Assembly: GCA_016871135.1 (NCBI GenBank)
Contig: VFZQ01000347.1
Coordinates: forward strand, 1-6,186
DNA: 6,186 nt
Reading direction: 5' to 3'
From: Acidobacteriota bacterium
GTDB taxonomy: Bacteria; Acidobacteriota; Terriglobia; Bryobacterales; Bryobacteraceae
Shown here: piece by piece, positions 1-6,186 of the stretch
Numbering within the stretch: the stretch's first letter is position 1
Layout of the letters: the number at the start of each line of letters is the position of its first letter
The notes under the pieces: model-generated
What the model was told of the DNA's origin: nothing
The model's input: only the letters and a program-made list of their open reading frames with translations
The model's database searches: none
Made by a program: the position numbers and the translations under genes

Positions 1-42
1 TGAACTCGCGGTTGAACTTTCTTCGTGACACGGACATGACTC

Positions 43-64
43 AAATTCTCCTTTGGGAATTTTT
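43..64 (+). terminator. possible weak intrinsic terminator in the leader
   Basis: Arms AAATTCTC (43-50) and GGGAATTT (55-62) can form an 8-bp stem with one G-U pair and a four-base loop, and T60-T64 gives a five-base T run. This has the shape of a rho-independent terminator for a gene ending left of the window. The stem is AT-rich and therefore weak. It could equally be an AT-rich palindromic protein site upstream of the beta-propeller gene. Confidence 0.3.
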
Positions 65-120
65 GTGTGTCTAGACTCGTGTCTCAGATTTGGGGACAAC
101 TCCACATCGTAGCGCTATGA

Positions 121-125
121 TGAGG
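121..125 (+). promoter_or_regulatory. Shine-Dalgarno-like TGAGG deciding the start of the beta-propeller gene
   Basis: TGAGG lies 3 nt before the ATG at 129. The spacing is short, but the related broken gene at the right end has GGAG only 2 nt before its ATG at 6022, and both then read Met-Arg-Leu. The parallel favours ATG 129 over TTG 90 or the ATGs at 117 and 120. Confidence 0.35.
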
Positions 126-128
126 ATC

Positions 129-1379
129 ATGCGACTGGCATTACTCCCGGTGATCTTCGCCCTCGGCCTCACTGCCGCCAACTGGCCTCAATGGCGCGGC
201 CCTTCCCTCGACGGCGTCAGCGACGAAAAAGGCCTTCCGACCAAATGGACCACCGACGACAACGTCACGTGGAAAGTAGCGCTTCCAGGCCGCAGCGGCG
301 CCACCCCCATCATCTGGGGCGAGCACATATTCTTGAATGTCGCCGACGGCGACGACCTCTACCTTTGGGCCGTCGACCGCAAGGCAGGCGGAGTGCTTTG
401 GAAGAAGAAAATCGCCAGCGGTAATTTCAAGATCAACAAACAGAACATGTCGTCTCCATCGCCGGTCACCGACGGCAAGACCGTCTTCAATATGACAGGC
501 ACCGGCATCTTCAAAGCCTTCGACTTCTCGGGTAACGAACTCTGGTCGCGCGATATTCAGAAGGACTACGGCGCCTTCGGACTCAACTGGGGCTACGCCT
601 CCTCGCCTTTGCTGTGGAACAACACGCTCTACGTGCAAGTCCTGCACGGCATGAAAACCGACGATCCCTCCTACCTCCTCAAGATCGATCCGAAAAGCGG
701 GAAGACGATCGTCAAAGTCGAACGCCCCACCGACGCGATTGTCGAATCGCCCGACAGCTACACCACGCCCGCCATTTGGACCTCCGGCAAACAGAGCGAG
801 ATCATCATCAGCGGCGGGGACGTCGTCACAGGACATGATCCCGCCACGCTGAAAGAACTCTGGCGCGCCAACATTCTCAATCCGCAAAACAATCCGATGA
901 ATCGAATCATCGCCTCGCCGGTCGTGCGCGACGGCCTTATCTACGCGCCCACCCGCGTGCGCCCGCTTTCGGCATTACGGCCAGGCGGCAAGGGCGATGT
1001 TTCGAAGTCGCATCTCGTTTGGCAAAACCCCAACGGGCCCGACGTGCCTACGCCCGTTACGGACGGCAAGTATCTCTACATCACCAACGATCGCGGCATC
1101 GTCTGGTGCCTCGACGCCAAGACCGGCGCCGAAGTATACGGCGGCAAACGCATCAAAGCGGCGATTTATAGCTCCTCGCCCGTGCTCGCCGACGGCAAAC
1201 TTTATGTGACCAACGAAGACGGTCTCGTCACCGTCGTAAAGGCGGGCCCGCAGTTCGAAGTGCTCGCCGAAAACGACATGAAGGACTACACGCTCAGCTC
1301 GCCCGCCGTTAGCGACGGCCAACTCTTCATCCGCACGGCCGGCTATCTCTACTGCATCGGCAAGCGCGCGGCAAAGTGA
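129..1379 (+). CDS. secreted PQQ-like beta-propeller repeat protein (WPQWRGP family)
   Basis: This is an exported beta-propeller protein of the PQQ-like/BamB-like superfamily. The frame is open from TTG 90 (429 aa), but I prefer ATG 129 (416 aa), which gives a compact signal peptide (MRLALLPVIFALGLTAA) ending just before NWPQWRGP. Numbering from TTG 90, that motif is residues 31-38. Blade-like strands with the usual 'DxxTGxxLW' pattern follow: AVDRKAGGVLW (94-104), AFDFSGNELW (143-152), KIDPKSGKTI (198-207), GHDPATLKELW (248-258) and CLDAKTGAEV (340-349). 'SSP-V/L--DGK-LYV' turns recur at about 121-131, 171-182 and 362-373. There is no lipobox Cys, so a soluble periplasmic location is likely. 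I see no extra domain that would make it a quinoprotein dehydrogenase, so PQQ binding and catalysis are unproven. Its stop overlaps the LacI start, so the two are probably co-transcribed. The substrate or partner is unknown. Confidence 0.88.
   Translation: MRLALLPVIFALGLTAANWPQWRGPSLDGVSDEKGLPTKWTTDDNVTWKVALPGRSGATPIIWGEHIFLNVADGDDLYLWAVDRKAGGVLWKKKIASGNFKINKQNMSSPSPVTDGKTVFNMTGTGIFKAFDFSGNELWSRDIQKDYGAFGLNWGYASSPLLWNNTLYVQVLHGMKTDDPSYLLKIDPKSGKTIVKVERPTDAIVESPDSYTTPAIWTSGKQSEIIISGGDVVTGHDPATLKELWRANILNPQNNPMNRIIASPVVRDGLIYAPTRVRPLSALRPGGKGDVSKSHLVWQNPNGPDVPTPVTDGKYLYITNDRGIVWCLDAKTGAEVYGGKRIKAAIYSSSPVLADGKLYVTNEDGLVTVVKAGPQFEVLAENDMKDYTLSSPAVSDGQLFIRTAGYLYCIGKRAAK
174..202 (+). repeat. copy 1 of a 29-bp direct repeat encoding the AANWPQWRGP motif
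   Basis: This stretch matches 6073-6101 at 27 of 29 bases by eye and encodes the same AANWPQWRG residues in both places. It marks the two beta-propeller genes as paralogues. It is conserved coding sequence and not a mobile-element end. Confidence 0.75.
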
Positions 1380-2374
1380 GCACTCGAAGCCTAGAAGATG
1401 TCGCCAAACTCGCCGGTGTTTCGACGGCGACGGTCTCACGCGTACTAAATGGCGTCGGCAAAGTCACACCACGCACGCAGGCGATTGTGCGCAAAGCCGC
1501 GGCGGAATTAAAGTACTCGCCCAACATGCACGCGCGCGCTCTTGCCGGAGGCGCCGCGAAGAGCATCGGTCTGGTTGTGTCGAATCTTTCCAATCCGTTC
1601 TTCCTCGACGTCTTCCACGCGCTTGAACACGAAGCCCGCCACGATGGCTACGAACTCCTTGTCGCCAACACCGACTACGATCCGGAACGCCTCGTCGCGA
1701 ACGTGCAATTGATGCTCGGCCGCCGCGTCTCCGGTCTCGCGCTCGTTGTCTCCGAGATCGCTCCCAATCTGCTTTCCGAACTATCGGAGCGCAAGATTCG
1801 GACCGTGGTCTACGATGTCGGCGCGCCGATGCCGTACATCTTCAATGTCAAGACGCACTACTGGCGCGCGACACAGCGAGTCGTCGAATACCTCTTCAAC
1901 ATGGGCCACCGCCGCATGGCCTTTATCGGTCATCACTCCGCGCTTGGACCGCTCGGAGAACGAAACCGTGCATTCCTGGACGCAATCGATCAACATCGTG
2001 GTCTCGTCGAGCATCGCATCGTCGCCGCCGACGACAGCCTCGATGGCGGCCGCGAAGCGGTTCGCGAACTCTTCGCAGGCGGCATGCGCCCAACCGCCAT
2101 CGTGTGCGTCAACGACTTCTTGGCCGTCGGCGTCCTTCGTGAACTGCGCGAAATGAATCTACGCGTCCCTACCGACGTTTCTGTTACCGGATTCGATAAC
2201 ATCAGGCTCTCGGAAATGCTCTCGCCTTCGCTAACGACCGTGCACATCTCCTCCAACGTCCTCGGCCGCAAGATATTTCACATGCTAACCGACAAAGACG
2301 AGCCGCAGCGCGAATTCGTAATCGATCCCGAACTCGTGCTCCGCGAATCGACCGGCCCTAGCCCTTCGGCTTAA
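1376..2374 (+). CDS. LacI-family transcriptional regulator
   Basis: This is a 332-aa DNA-binding repressor of normal length for the LacI/GalR family. The helix-turn-helix is at residues 6-26 (LEDVAKLAGVSTATVSRVLNG), and the hinge-helix region with its conserved Leu is at 50-59 (NMHARALAGG). A periplasmic-binding-protein-like effector domain runs from about 62 (SIGLVVSNLSNPFF) to the end, with family landmarks GHRRMAFIG (177-185), NDFLAVGVL (246-254), TGFDN (271-275) and SPSLTTV (283-289). The start is GTG 1376, placed by the HTH at residue 6 and by a 4-bp overlap (GTGA) with the preceding stop. No clear Shine-Dalgarno is visible, so translation probably depends on coupling to the upstream gene. 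The segment at 150-170 differs from the usual 'VsvDN' core and resembles LacI proteins I recall from Acidobacteriota. The effector is probably a sugar or related metabolite (family inference). The target is unknown; the neighbouring receptor operon is a candidate. The 3' end overlaps the convergent membrane-protein gene. Confidence 0.94.
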   Translation: MSTRSLEDVAKLAGVSTATVSRVLNGVGKVTPRTQAIVRKAAAELKYSPNMHARALAGGAAKSIGLVVSNLSNPFFLDVFHALEHEARHDGYELLVANTDYDPERLVANVQLMLGRRVSGLALVVSEIAPNLLSELSERKIRTVVYDVGAPMPYIFNVKTHYWRATQRVVEYLFNMGHRRMAFIGHHSALGPLGERNRAFLDAIDQHRGLVEHRIVAADDSLDGGREAVRELFAGGMRPTAIVCVNDFLAVGVLRELREMNLRVPTDVSVTGFDNIRLSEMLSPSLTTVHISSNVLGRKIFHMLTDKDEPQREFVIDPELVLRESTGPSPSA

Positions 2375-2852
2375 AGTAAAACACCATCGCCGCGCCCGCC
2401 GCCACAACCACATAGCCCACGTACAGCAGCGGATTCGGCTTCTCCTTCGGCGGGTGCATCGCCATCGTCATCAACACATTGATCAACGGCGCGCCGCCAA
2501 ACACGATCGGCATCACATAGTTCGGAACGCCGCCGTTGCGAAATGCCCAGATGATGCAGATCGCACCCAATGCGCCCAGCGCACCGCCGCCCGTTGCGAA
2601 CCAAACGCCGCGTGAATCGAACGAGCCCAGCCCACCCGATGTTTGCAGCGTAATCACAGGGACCAGCACACCTAGCAAGAAGTACGCGCCGCCGACGCAC
2701 AACAACGCGCGCAGCGGATTGCCCAGCTTGATCTGGCCCTCATGCAGAATGGGGCCGTAGATCCCCCAGAACAGCATCGCGCCGATGGCGAATAGCAACC
2801 AGAGCATGGTCTTCTTTTTCTCCTTCGAGTTGGTGGCGGTAATCGTGGCCAT
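2358..2852 (-). CDS. half-size EamA/DMT-like inner-membrane protein
   Basis: This 164-aa protein has five predicted membrane helices: about 17-36, 48-69, 83-104, 111-132 and 141-160. A Lys-rich cytoplasmic N-tail (SKEKKKT) comes first. The glycine-rich third helix, followed by IWAFRNGGVPNYVMPIVFGG and then an APLIN segment, resembles one EamA repeat of the drug/metabolite transporter superfamily. Full transporters have two such repeats and about ten helices, so this would have to dimerise or pair with another subunit. The annotated start is ATG 2852. A good AAGGAG lies upstream of the internal ATG 2807, which begins directly at helix 1, so the shorter form is possible. The gene is 23 bp downstream of the TonB-dependent receptor on the same strand and is probably in its operon. 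Its last 17 bp overlap the end of the convergent LacI gene. The substrate is unknown, and the DMT assignment is from pattern only. Confidence 0.8.
   Translation of the reverse strand: MATITATNSKEKKKTMLWLLFAIGAMLFWGIYGPILHEGQIKLGNPLRALLCVGGAYFLLGVLVPVITLQTSGGLGSFDSRGVWFATGGGALGALGAICIIWAFRNGGVPNYVMPIVFGGAPLINVLMTMAMHPPKEKPNPLLYVGYVVVAAGAAMVFYFKPKG
2820..2825 (-). promoter_or_regulatory. internal Shine-Dalgarno AAGGAG before ATG 2807
   Basis: On the minus strand AAGGAG is followed after 12 nt by ATG 2807 (Met16 of the long form). The ATG at 2852 has only GGTTCCC in front of it and no recognisable Shine-Dalgarno. The internal spacing is longer than ideal, and the same bases encode part of the Lys-rich tail, so this is suggestive only. 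Confidence 0.3.
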
Positions 2853-2875
2853 GGGAACCGACTATTGTACTCGGG

Positions 2876-5800
2876 TTAGAACTGCAAGCGCAGCCCGAGT
2901 TGAATTTGCCGCGACGACGTAATCGTCGATCGCACCAGGCCGAAACTCCCGATTGGGCCTGTCGTCGCCGAGATCGCCAGTATGTTCGGCGGCCCAAAGT
3001 TCGCACGGTTGAACAAATTGAACGACTCCGCCCGGAACTGCAGACGCGCTTGTTCGTTCCACTTCGGAAACGCGAAGGCCTTGTACACCGCCAGGTCCGC
3101 CGTGCGTAAATTCGGACCGATAAACGTTCCTCGGCCCAGGTTCCCAAGCTGCCCGGCGGGCGCCAGCACAAACGCCGCCGGATTAAACCATTGCGTGGGC
3201 GAGCCGATCACCGCCGAATCATGCGTGAAGCCTTGCGCCATGCTCGGCCGGTCGACGCCAATGCCCGGCCCCAACGACGGCGCCCACGCCGATCTTGACC
3301 GGTTGCCGCTCACAAATGCCGTCAACGGCCCTCCACTTCGAACGTTCGTGATCGCCGCCAGTTGCCACCCGCCAAGCACCACGTGATTGCGAAGAACCGG
3401 CAAGTCCCAAACGAAATTCACCAGCCAGTTGTGCTTGGCGTGATAGTCGGCCAAACCCTTGTTGTAGTTGAAGCCCGGGAATTCCGGCATCGCCGAAGTC
3501 GTTCCGTTCGTGGCGTCGGAAAAGAACGTCGACGCCTGCGTCGTATCGATATTGCGCGAGAAGGTGTATGAGCTCTGAAACTGCACGCCGTGAGCGAAAC
3601 GCTTGCGAATTTCGAGGATGCCCGCGTGATACCACGAGTTTCCATCACTCGACTTCAACTCAATCGTCGCGAAGTTTGGATTGCGCCGCGGCGCTCCCGC
3701 CGGAAACACCAACGTCCCATCCGGCTGCCGAACCGGCTCGACGATATTCACGTCGTTTGATCGCCAAAGATGAATACCGCGCGACCCCGCATAACCAAGC
3801 GTCACCACGAACTGCGCGGGCAACTGCTGCTGCACGCTCAAGTTCCACGTCTGCATGTACGGGCTCTTGATATTCCATTCGACAGGCCGAATCGTATTAC
3901 CGACGCCTCGCTCAAACGGTGGATTCGGAAACGTCGGATTCGCGATGCTGAACCGCGGTGTGAACGGCGGATTCGTCACGGTCACAATCAGGTTCTGCTG
4001 ATTGTTCGTGTTGAAGATCAATGCATACCCGCCACGTAGCGCCGACTTGCCATTGCCGAACACATCCCACGCGAACCCAAGCCGAGGCGAAAAATTCTTC
4101 TTCGTCGGATTCCGGTAGAGCTGGCCGACCTTCGGCGCAGCGTCGGTGAACAGATTCAATAGCGCTGAATCGCGGCCGTAGATATCGACCGGCATCGTCG
4201 AAAACTCGTACCGCAGGCCCGGATTGATAGTCAGCCGCCGGCTAACGCGCCACGAATCCTGCAGGTAGAAACCGAACAACGTGAAGCGCCAGTAGCGGTC
4301 GAATTGCGCCGCCGGCGACAAGCCGAGAAACCGCGCCGGCGTGTTCGTCAGGAACGACCGCACGTCGTTGAACGTGAAGGTGCCAAGCGAAAACGTCGGA
4401 TTCACCATGTTGTCGCGATACCGTTCGGCCAGCATGCCGGCCTTGAGCAAATGCTTGCCGCGTGTCAATGAAATCGAGGGTTCGACATTGAACACATTCT
4501 GCGTCAGCCGCAGGTTCGCCGAACTCTGCGTGCCGAATCGCGGCATACCGCCAATGTCGATATTGCCGACCATTCCGCGCCCCGCGACAAACGCCGGCAG
4601 CGGATTCGCCGTGTTCGCAAAGACGTTTTGAAACGTCGTCGTGCGGCTGAACGATCCCCGTACCTGCAGCAACGTCGTCGGCGACAGCACATGATTGTAC
4701 TCAGTCGTCAGGAACTGATTCTTCGAAAAGAATTGCCGCGGGAACTGAGGGAAATCAGTGGGTAGATTCTGCAACGCGTCGTCGAAGGTATACCGCGCGA
4801 AGAACTGTCCCGCGTTGCCGATCTTGCGGTCGTACCGGCCTTGCAAGAAGTGCTGGTCCACGGTCTGCGAAAAGCCGAATGCGTAATCGGCCAATCCACC
4901 CGGCCGCGCCGCGCCATTAGCCCTTGGAATCTCATTCAAAAACGGCGCGACCACCGGGCTCACCGTCACCGGCGTCTGCCCCGGAAGGATTCCGCGCCGC
5001 GCGTTATCGTCCGGCACCTGCGAAACAATCGTGCGGCCCAGCCGGTCGCGCAGCCCTTCGTACGTCACGAAGAAGAATGACTTGTCGTGCCGAATCGGCC
5101 CGCCGAGACTCGCACCGAACTGATTGCGCTTGAACTCCGGCCGCTTCGCCGGATCGAAAAAATTCCGCGCGTCGAAGTTGTCGTTGCGATGAAAGTGATA
5201 CAAACTGCCATGCAATTCGTTCGTGCCGGACTTCGTGATCGCGTTGATCTGGCCTCCCGAATTGCGCCCGAATTCCGCTGAGTAGTTGTTGACCTCAACC
5301 CGAAATTCGCGAATCGCCTCCACGCCGAGCACGGTGCCTGCCGCCGACCCAGCTGGCCCATTCGTGAAATCGTTCTGCGGCGTGCCGTCGAGCAAATACA
5401 CATTCGCCCGCGGGTCTTGCCCGTTGATACTCATCCCGAGCCCGTGCGCGACCACCGACCCGCCATCGCGGTGCGGATACGCCACCACGCCCGGCTGCAA
5501 TAGCGCAAGGTCCGTGTAGTTGCGGCCGTTGAGCGGCAACTCGCGCATCGCCTTCTCACTGACGAGATACCCCAACTCCGCGGTCGCCGTGTTCACGCCC
5601 GCTGCCGAATCGGTCACGGTCATCTCTTGATCGACCGCGCCTACCTCCATACGCAGGTCGAGCGCCAGCGTTTCATGCACCGTCAAAGCCACGCCCTTGC
5701 GCACCAGCGTCCGGAACCCTGAGGCCTTAGCCCGCACCTCGACTTCGCCCGACGGCAGCGCCGGCGCCGCGTAGATACCATCTCGATTCGTCAACGCCTT

Positions 5801-5947
5801 ACGAGCCAGTCCGGTCGCGGTTTGACTGACCGTAATCTCGGCGCCTTCTATAACGCCGCCGGATGCATCGCGCACCGTACCCGTCAAAGTCGCGGACGTC
5901 TGCGCCATCACGGAACAGGAAAGAAGAACAAACGAAAGTTTCAACAA
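2876..5947 (-). CDS. Oar-like TonB-dependent receptor with carboxypeptidase regulatory-like domain
   Basis: This is a 1023-aa outer-membrane receptor, within the normal size range for the acidobacterial Oar-like family. In order it shows a short signal peptide (1-15, SVMA then QTSA), a carboxypeptidase-regulatory-like beta-sandwich (about 19-100, LTGTVRDASGGVIEGAEITV), and a plug domain (about 122-245). The plug carries LPLNGRNYTDLALLQPGV (137-154), the NVYLLDG motif (182-188) and YSAEFGRNSGGQINAITKSG (222-241). A 22-strand-type barrel follows, starting near RNQFGASLGGPIR (274-286). The C-terminus (RQIQLGLRLQF) ends in Phe, as expected for BAM-dependent insertion. No clear TonB box is visible. 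The start is TTG 5947: an in-frame TAG at 5956-5954 prevents extension, and the first ATG (Met14) would remove the signal peptide. A weak GAG lies 9 nt upstream. It would take up a bulky ligand, probably carbohydrate or peptide, using TonB energy; the ligand cannot be read from the sequence. It leads a probable two-gene operon with the EamA-like protein. Confidence 0.95.
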   Translation of the reverse strand: MLKLSFVLLSCSVMAQTSATLTGTVRDASGGVIEGAEITVSQTATGLARKALTNRDGIYAAPALPSGEVEVRAKASGFRTLVRKGVALTVHETLALDLRMEVGAVDQEMTVTDSAAGVNTATAELGYLVSEKAMRELPLNGRNYTDLALLQPGVVAYPHRDGGSVVAHGLGMSINGQDPRANVYLLDGTPQNDFTNGPAGSAAGTVLGVEAIREFRVEVNNYSAEFGRNSGGQINAITKSGTNELHGSLYHFHRNDNFDARNFFDPAKRPEFKRNQFGASLGGPIRHDKSFFFVTYEGLRDRLGRTIVSQVPDDNARRGILPGQTPVTVSPVVAPFLNEIPRANGAARPGGLADYAFGFSQTVDQHFLQGRYDRKIGNAGQFFARYTFDDALQNLPTDFPQFPRQFFSKNQFLTTEYNHVLSPTTLLQVRGSFSRTTTFQNVFANTANPLPAFVAGRGMVGNIDIGGMPRFGTQSSANLRLTQNVFNVEPSISLTRGKHLLKAGMLAERYRDNMVNPTFSLGTFTFNDVRSFLTNTPARFLGLSPAAQFDRYWRFTLFGFYLQDSWRVSRRLTINPGLRYEFSTMPVDIYGRDSALLNLFTDAAPKVGQLYRNPTKKNFSPRLGFAWDVFGNGKSALRGGYALIFNTNNQQNLIVTVTNPPFTPRFSIANPTFPNPPFERGVGNTIRPVEWNIKSPYMQTWNLSVQQQLPAQFVVTLGYAGSRGIHLWRSNDVNIVEPVRQPDGTLVFPAGAPRRNPNFATIELKSSDGNSWYHAGILEIRKRFAHGVQFQSSYTFSRNIDTTQASTFFSDATNGTTSAMPEFPGFNYNKGLADYHAKHNWLVNFVWDLPVLRNHVVLGGWQLAAITNVRSGGPLTAFVSGNRSRSAWAPSLGPGIGVDRPSMAQGFTHDSAVIGSPTQWFNPAAFVLAPAGQLGNLGRGTFIGPNLRTADLAVYKAFAFPKWNEQARLQFRAESFNLFNRANFGPPNILAISATTGPIGSFGLVRSTITSSRQIQLGLRLQF

Positions 5948-6021
5948 GCAATGCTACTCGATTCTCTTCACGTTACCAGAAGGACGCCGGAAATGCCCGC
6001 TTTGTAACGTAAACTGGAGCG
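5948..6021. promoter_or_regulatory. 74-bp divergent promoter region
   Basis: This spacer separates the TTG start of the TonB-dependent receptor (minus strand) from the ATG of the broken beta-propeller gene (plus strand), so it should hold the receptor promoter. On the minus strand TGGTAACGT (5978-5970) looks like an extended -10 element (TGn plus TAACGT, sharing T, A and final T with TATAAT). I find no convincing -35 element. On the plus strand GGAG at 6016-6019 precedes ATG 6022 by 2 nt. Confidence 0.45.
5967..6013. repeat. 10-bp inverted repeat, possible operator pair
   Basis: GTAACGTGAA (minus strand, 5976-5967) and GTAACGTAAA (plus strand, 6004-6013) match at 9 of 10 positions. They face each other across a 27-bp gap, with centres 37 bp apart. 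They lie upstream of both divergent genes. They could be two half-sites for a dimeric regulator or two -10-like elements. They do not form the CG-centred palindrome typical of LacI operators, so the local LacI protein is not an obvious ligand. Confidence 0.4.
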
Positions 6022-6186
6022 ATGCGTCTCGTTTTCTGAGTGGCCGCGTTCAGTGTTTGCAGGCCGTCGGCGGCCGCCAACTGGCCCCAATGGCGCGGGC
6101 CCGGCTCCAACGGCATCTCCGCGGAAACCAAGCTTGCCGAAGAGTGGTCTCCCACCACGGCTGTCCAAATTAGCGCGGAGTGAGCG
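6022..6186 (+). pseudogene. broken 5' end of a second WPQWRGP beta-propeller gene (cut by window edge)
   Basis: From ATG 6022 the frame reads MRLVF, then TGA (6037-6039), then VAAFSVCRPSAAANWPQWRG and onward through GISAETKLAEEWSPTTAVQ to a second TGA at 6181-6183. It aligns without gaps to the intact beta-propeller at 129-1379: signal peptide of similar length (19 against 17 residues before NWPQWRGP), then G(I/V)S, a charged stretch, and W(S/T)-T-V. Where the intact protein has the conserved Trp-Lys (TWKV), this copy has QISA. Two stops in the frame that still encodes the motif point to a decayed gene, not a frameshift. A GTG at 6040 could restart but would lack the basic start of the signal peptide and would still meet the second stop. 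Sequencing error at two sites cannot be excluded, and the rest lies outside the window. Confidence 0.6.
6073..6101 (+). repeat. copy 2 of the 29-bp direct repeat encoding the AANWPQWRGP motif
   Basis: This matches 174-202 at 27 of 29 bases. One difference is synonymous (CCT to CCC in Pro). The other, GGC to GGG, is also silent and keeps Gly. Confidence 0.75.

Noticed and set aside
69..76. GTCTAGAC palindrome upstream of the beta-propeller gene as a LacI operator
   Set aside because: It is only 8 bp, lacks the CG-centred pattern typical of LacI-family sites and has no second copy in the window that I could find.
141..887. 248-aa open frame on the minus strand inside the beta-propeller gene
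   Set aside because: It lies wholly antisense to a gene with clear family motifs, has no recognisable domain and is a typical byproduct of GC-rich codon use.
975..1439. 154-aa minus-strand frame across the propeller/LacI junction
   Set aside because: It is antisense to two well-supported genes, with low-complexity Ala/Gly/Arg/Val composition and no family signature.
2358..2374. AGCC-CTTC-GGCT hairpin as a bidirectional terminator
   Set aside because: The stem is only 4 bp and no T run follows on either strand.
5905..5947. Lipobox-like LLSC at residues 8-11 of the receptor
   Set aside because: The hydrophobic stretch before Cys11 is too short, and Oar-like receptors are barrel proteins cleaved by signal peptidase I; SVMA followed by Gln fits better.
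5968..6168. 66-aa minus-strand frame upstream of the receptor
   Set aside because: It is opposite the NWPQWRGP-coding stretch and lacks any motif; the plus-strand reading explains this DNA better.
6037..6183. In-frame TGA codons read as tryptophan or selenocysteine
   Set aside because: TGG is used for Trp throughout the window, and no other supported gene contains an internal TGA. TGA ends the intact propeller gene exactly at the LacI overlap. I see no SECIS-like hairpin directly after either codon, and decay is simpler.

Overview
The window most likely comes from a member of the Acidobacteriota, probably a Solibacter/Bryobacter-type lineage. This rests on three family-level cues and not on any database search. 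There is an Oar-like TonB-dependent receptor with an N-terminal carboxypeptidase-regulatory-like domain, a type greatly expanded in that phylum. There is a PQQ-like beta-propeller protein carrying the N-terminal WPQWRGP motif common in Acidobacteriota and Planctomycetota. There is also a LacI regulator with a GHH-LGPL-ER segment of the kind I associate with acidobacterial LacI proteins. The DNA is GC-rich, and coding density is close to complete.

Layout. Bases 1-128 are a short leader with a weak hairpin/T-run that could end an upstream transcript. On the plus strand, a secreted PQQ-like beta-propeller gene (to 1379) overlaps by 4 bp (GTGA) a LacI-family repressor (1376-2374). Convergent to these, a minus-strand pair runs from the right: the large TonB-dependent receptor (5947 to 2876, TTG start), then 23 bp later a small five-helix EamA/DMT-like membrane protein (2852 to 2358). 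The 3' ends of the repressor and the membrane-protein gene overlap by 17 bp. Divergent from the receptor, after a 74-bp spacer, the plus strand begins what looks like a second WPQWRGP beta-propeller gene (6022 onward). It has two in-frame TGA codons in its first 54 codons, so it appears to be a decayed paralogue cut by the window edge.

How it may work together (inference). The receptor would bring a ligand across the outer membrane, and the half-size EamA-like protein sits in the inner membrane. The beta-propeller is exported to the periplasm. The LacI repressor, translationally coupled to the beta-propeller gene, is a candidate local regulator. The spacer between the receptor and the broken paralogue holds a 10-bp inverted repeat (9 of 10 matching), the best operator or promoter candidate in the window.

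I see no RNA gene, CRISPR array, insertion sequence or defence module. Most of the window is a conventional transport and regulation locus. The points most worth checking are the broken second propeller gene, the inverted repeat, the coupled gene pair and the overlapping convergent ends.
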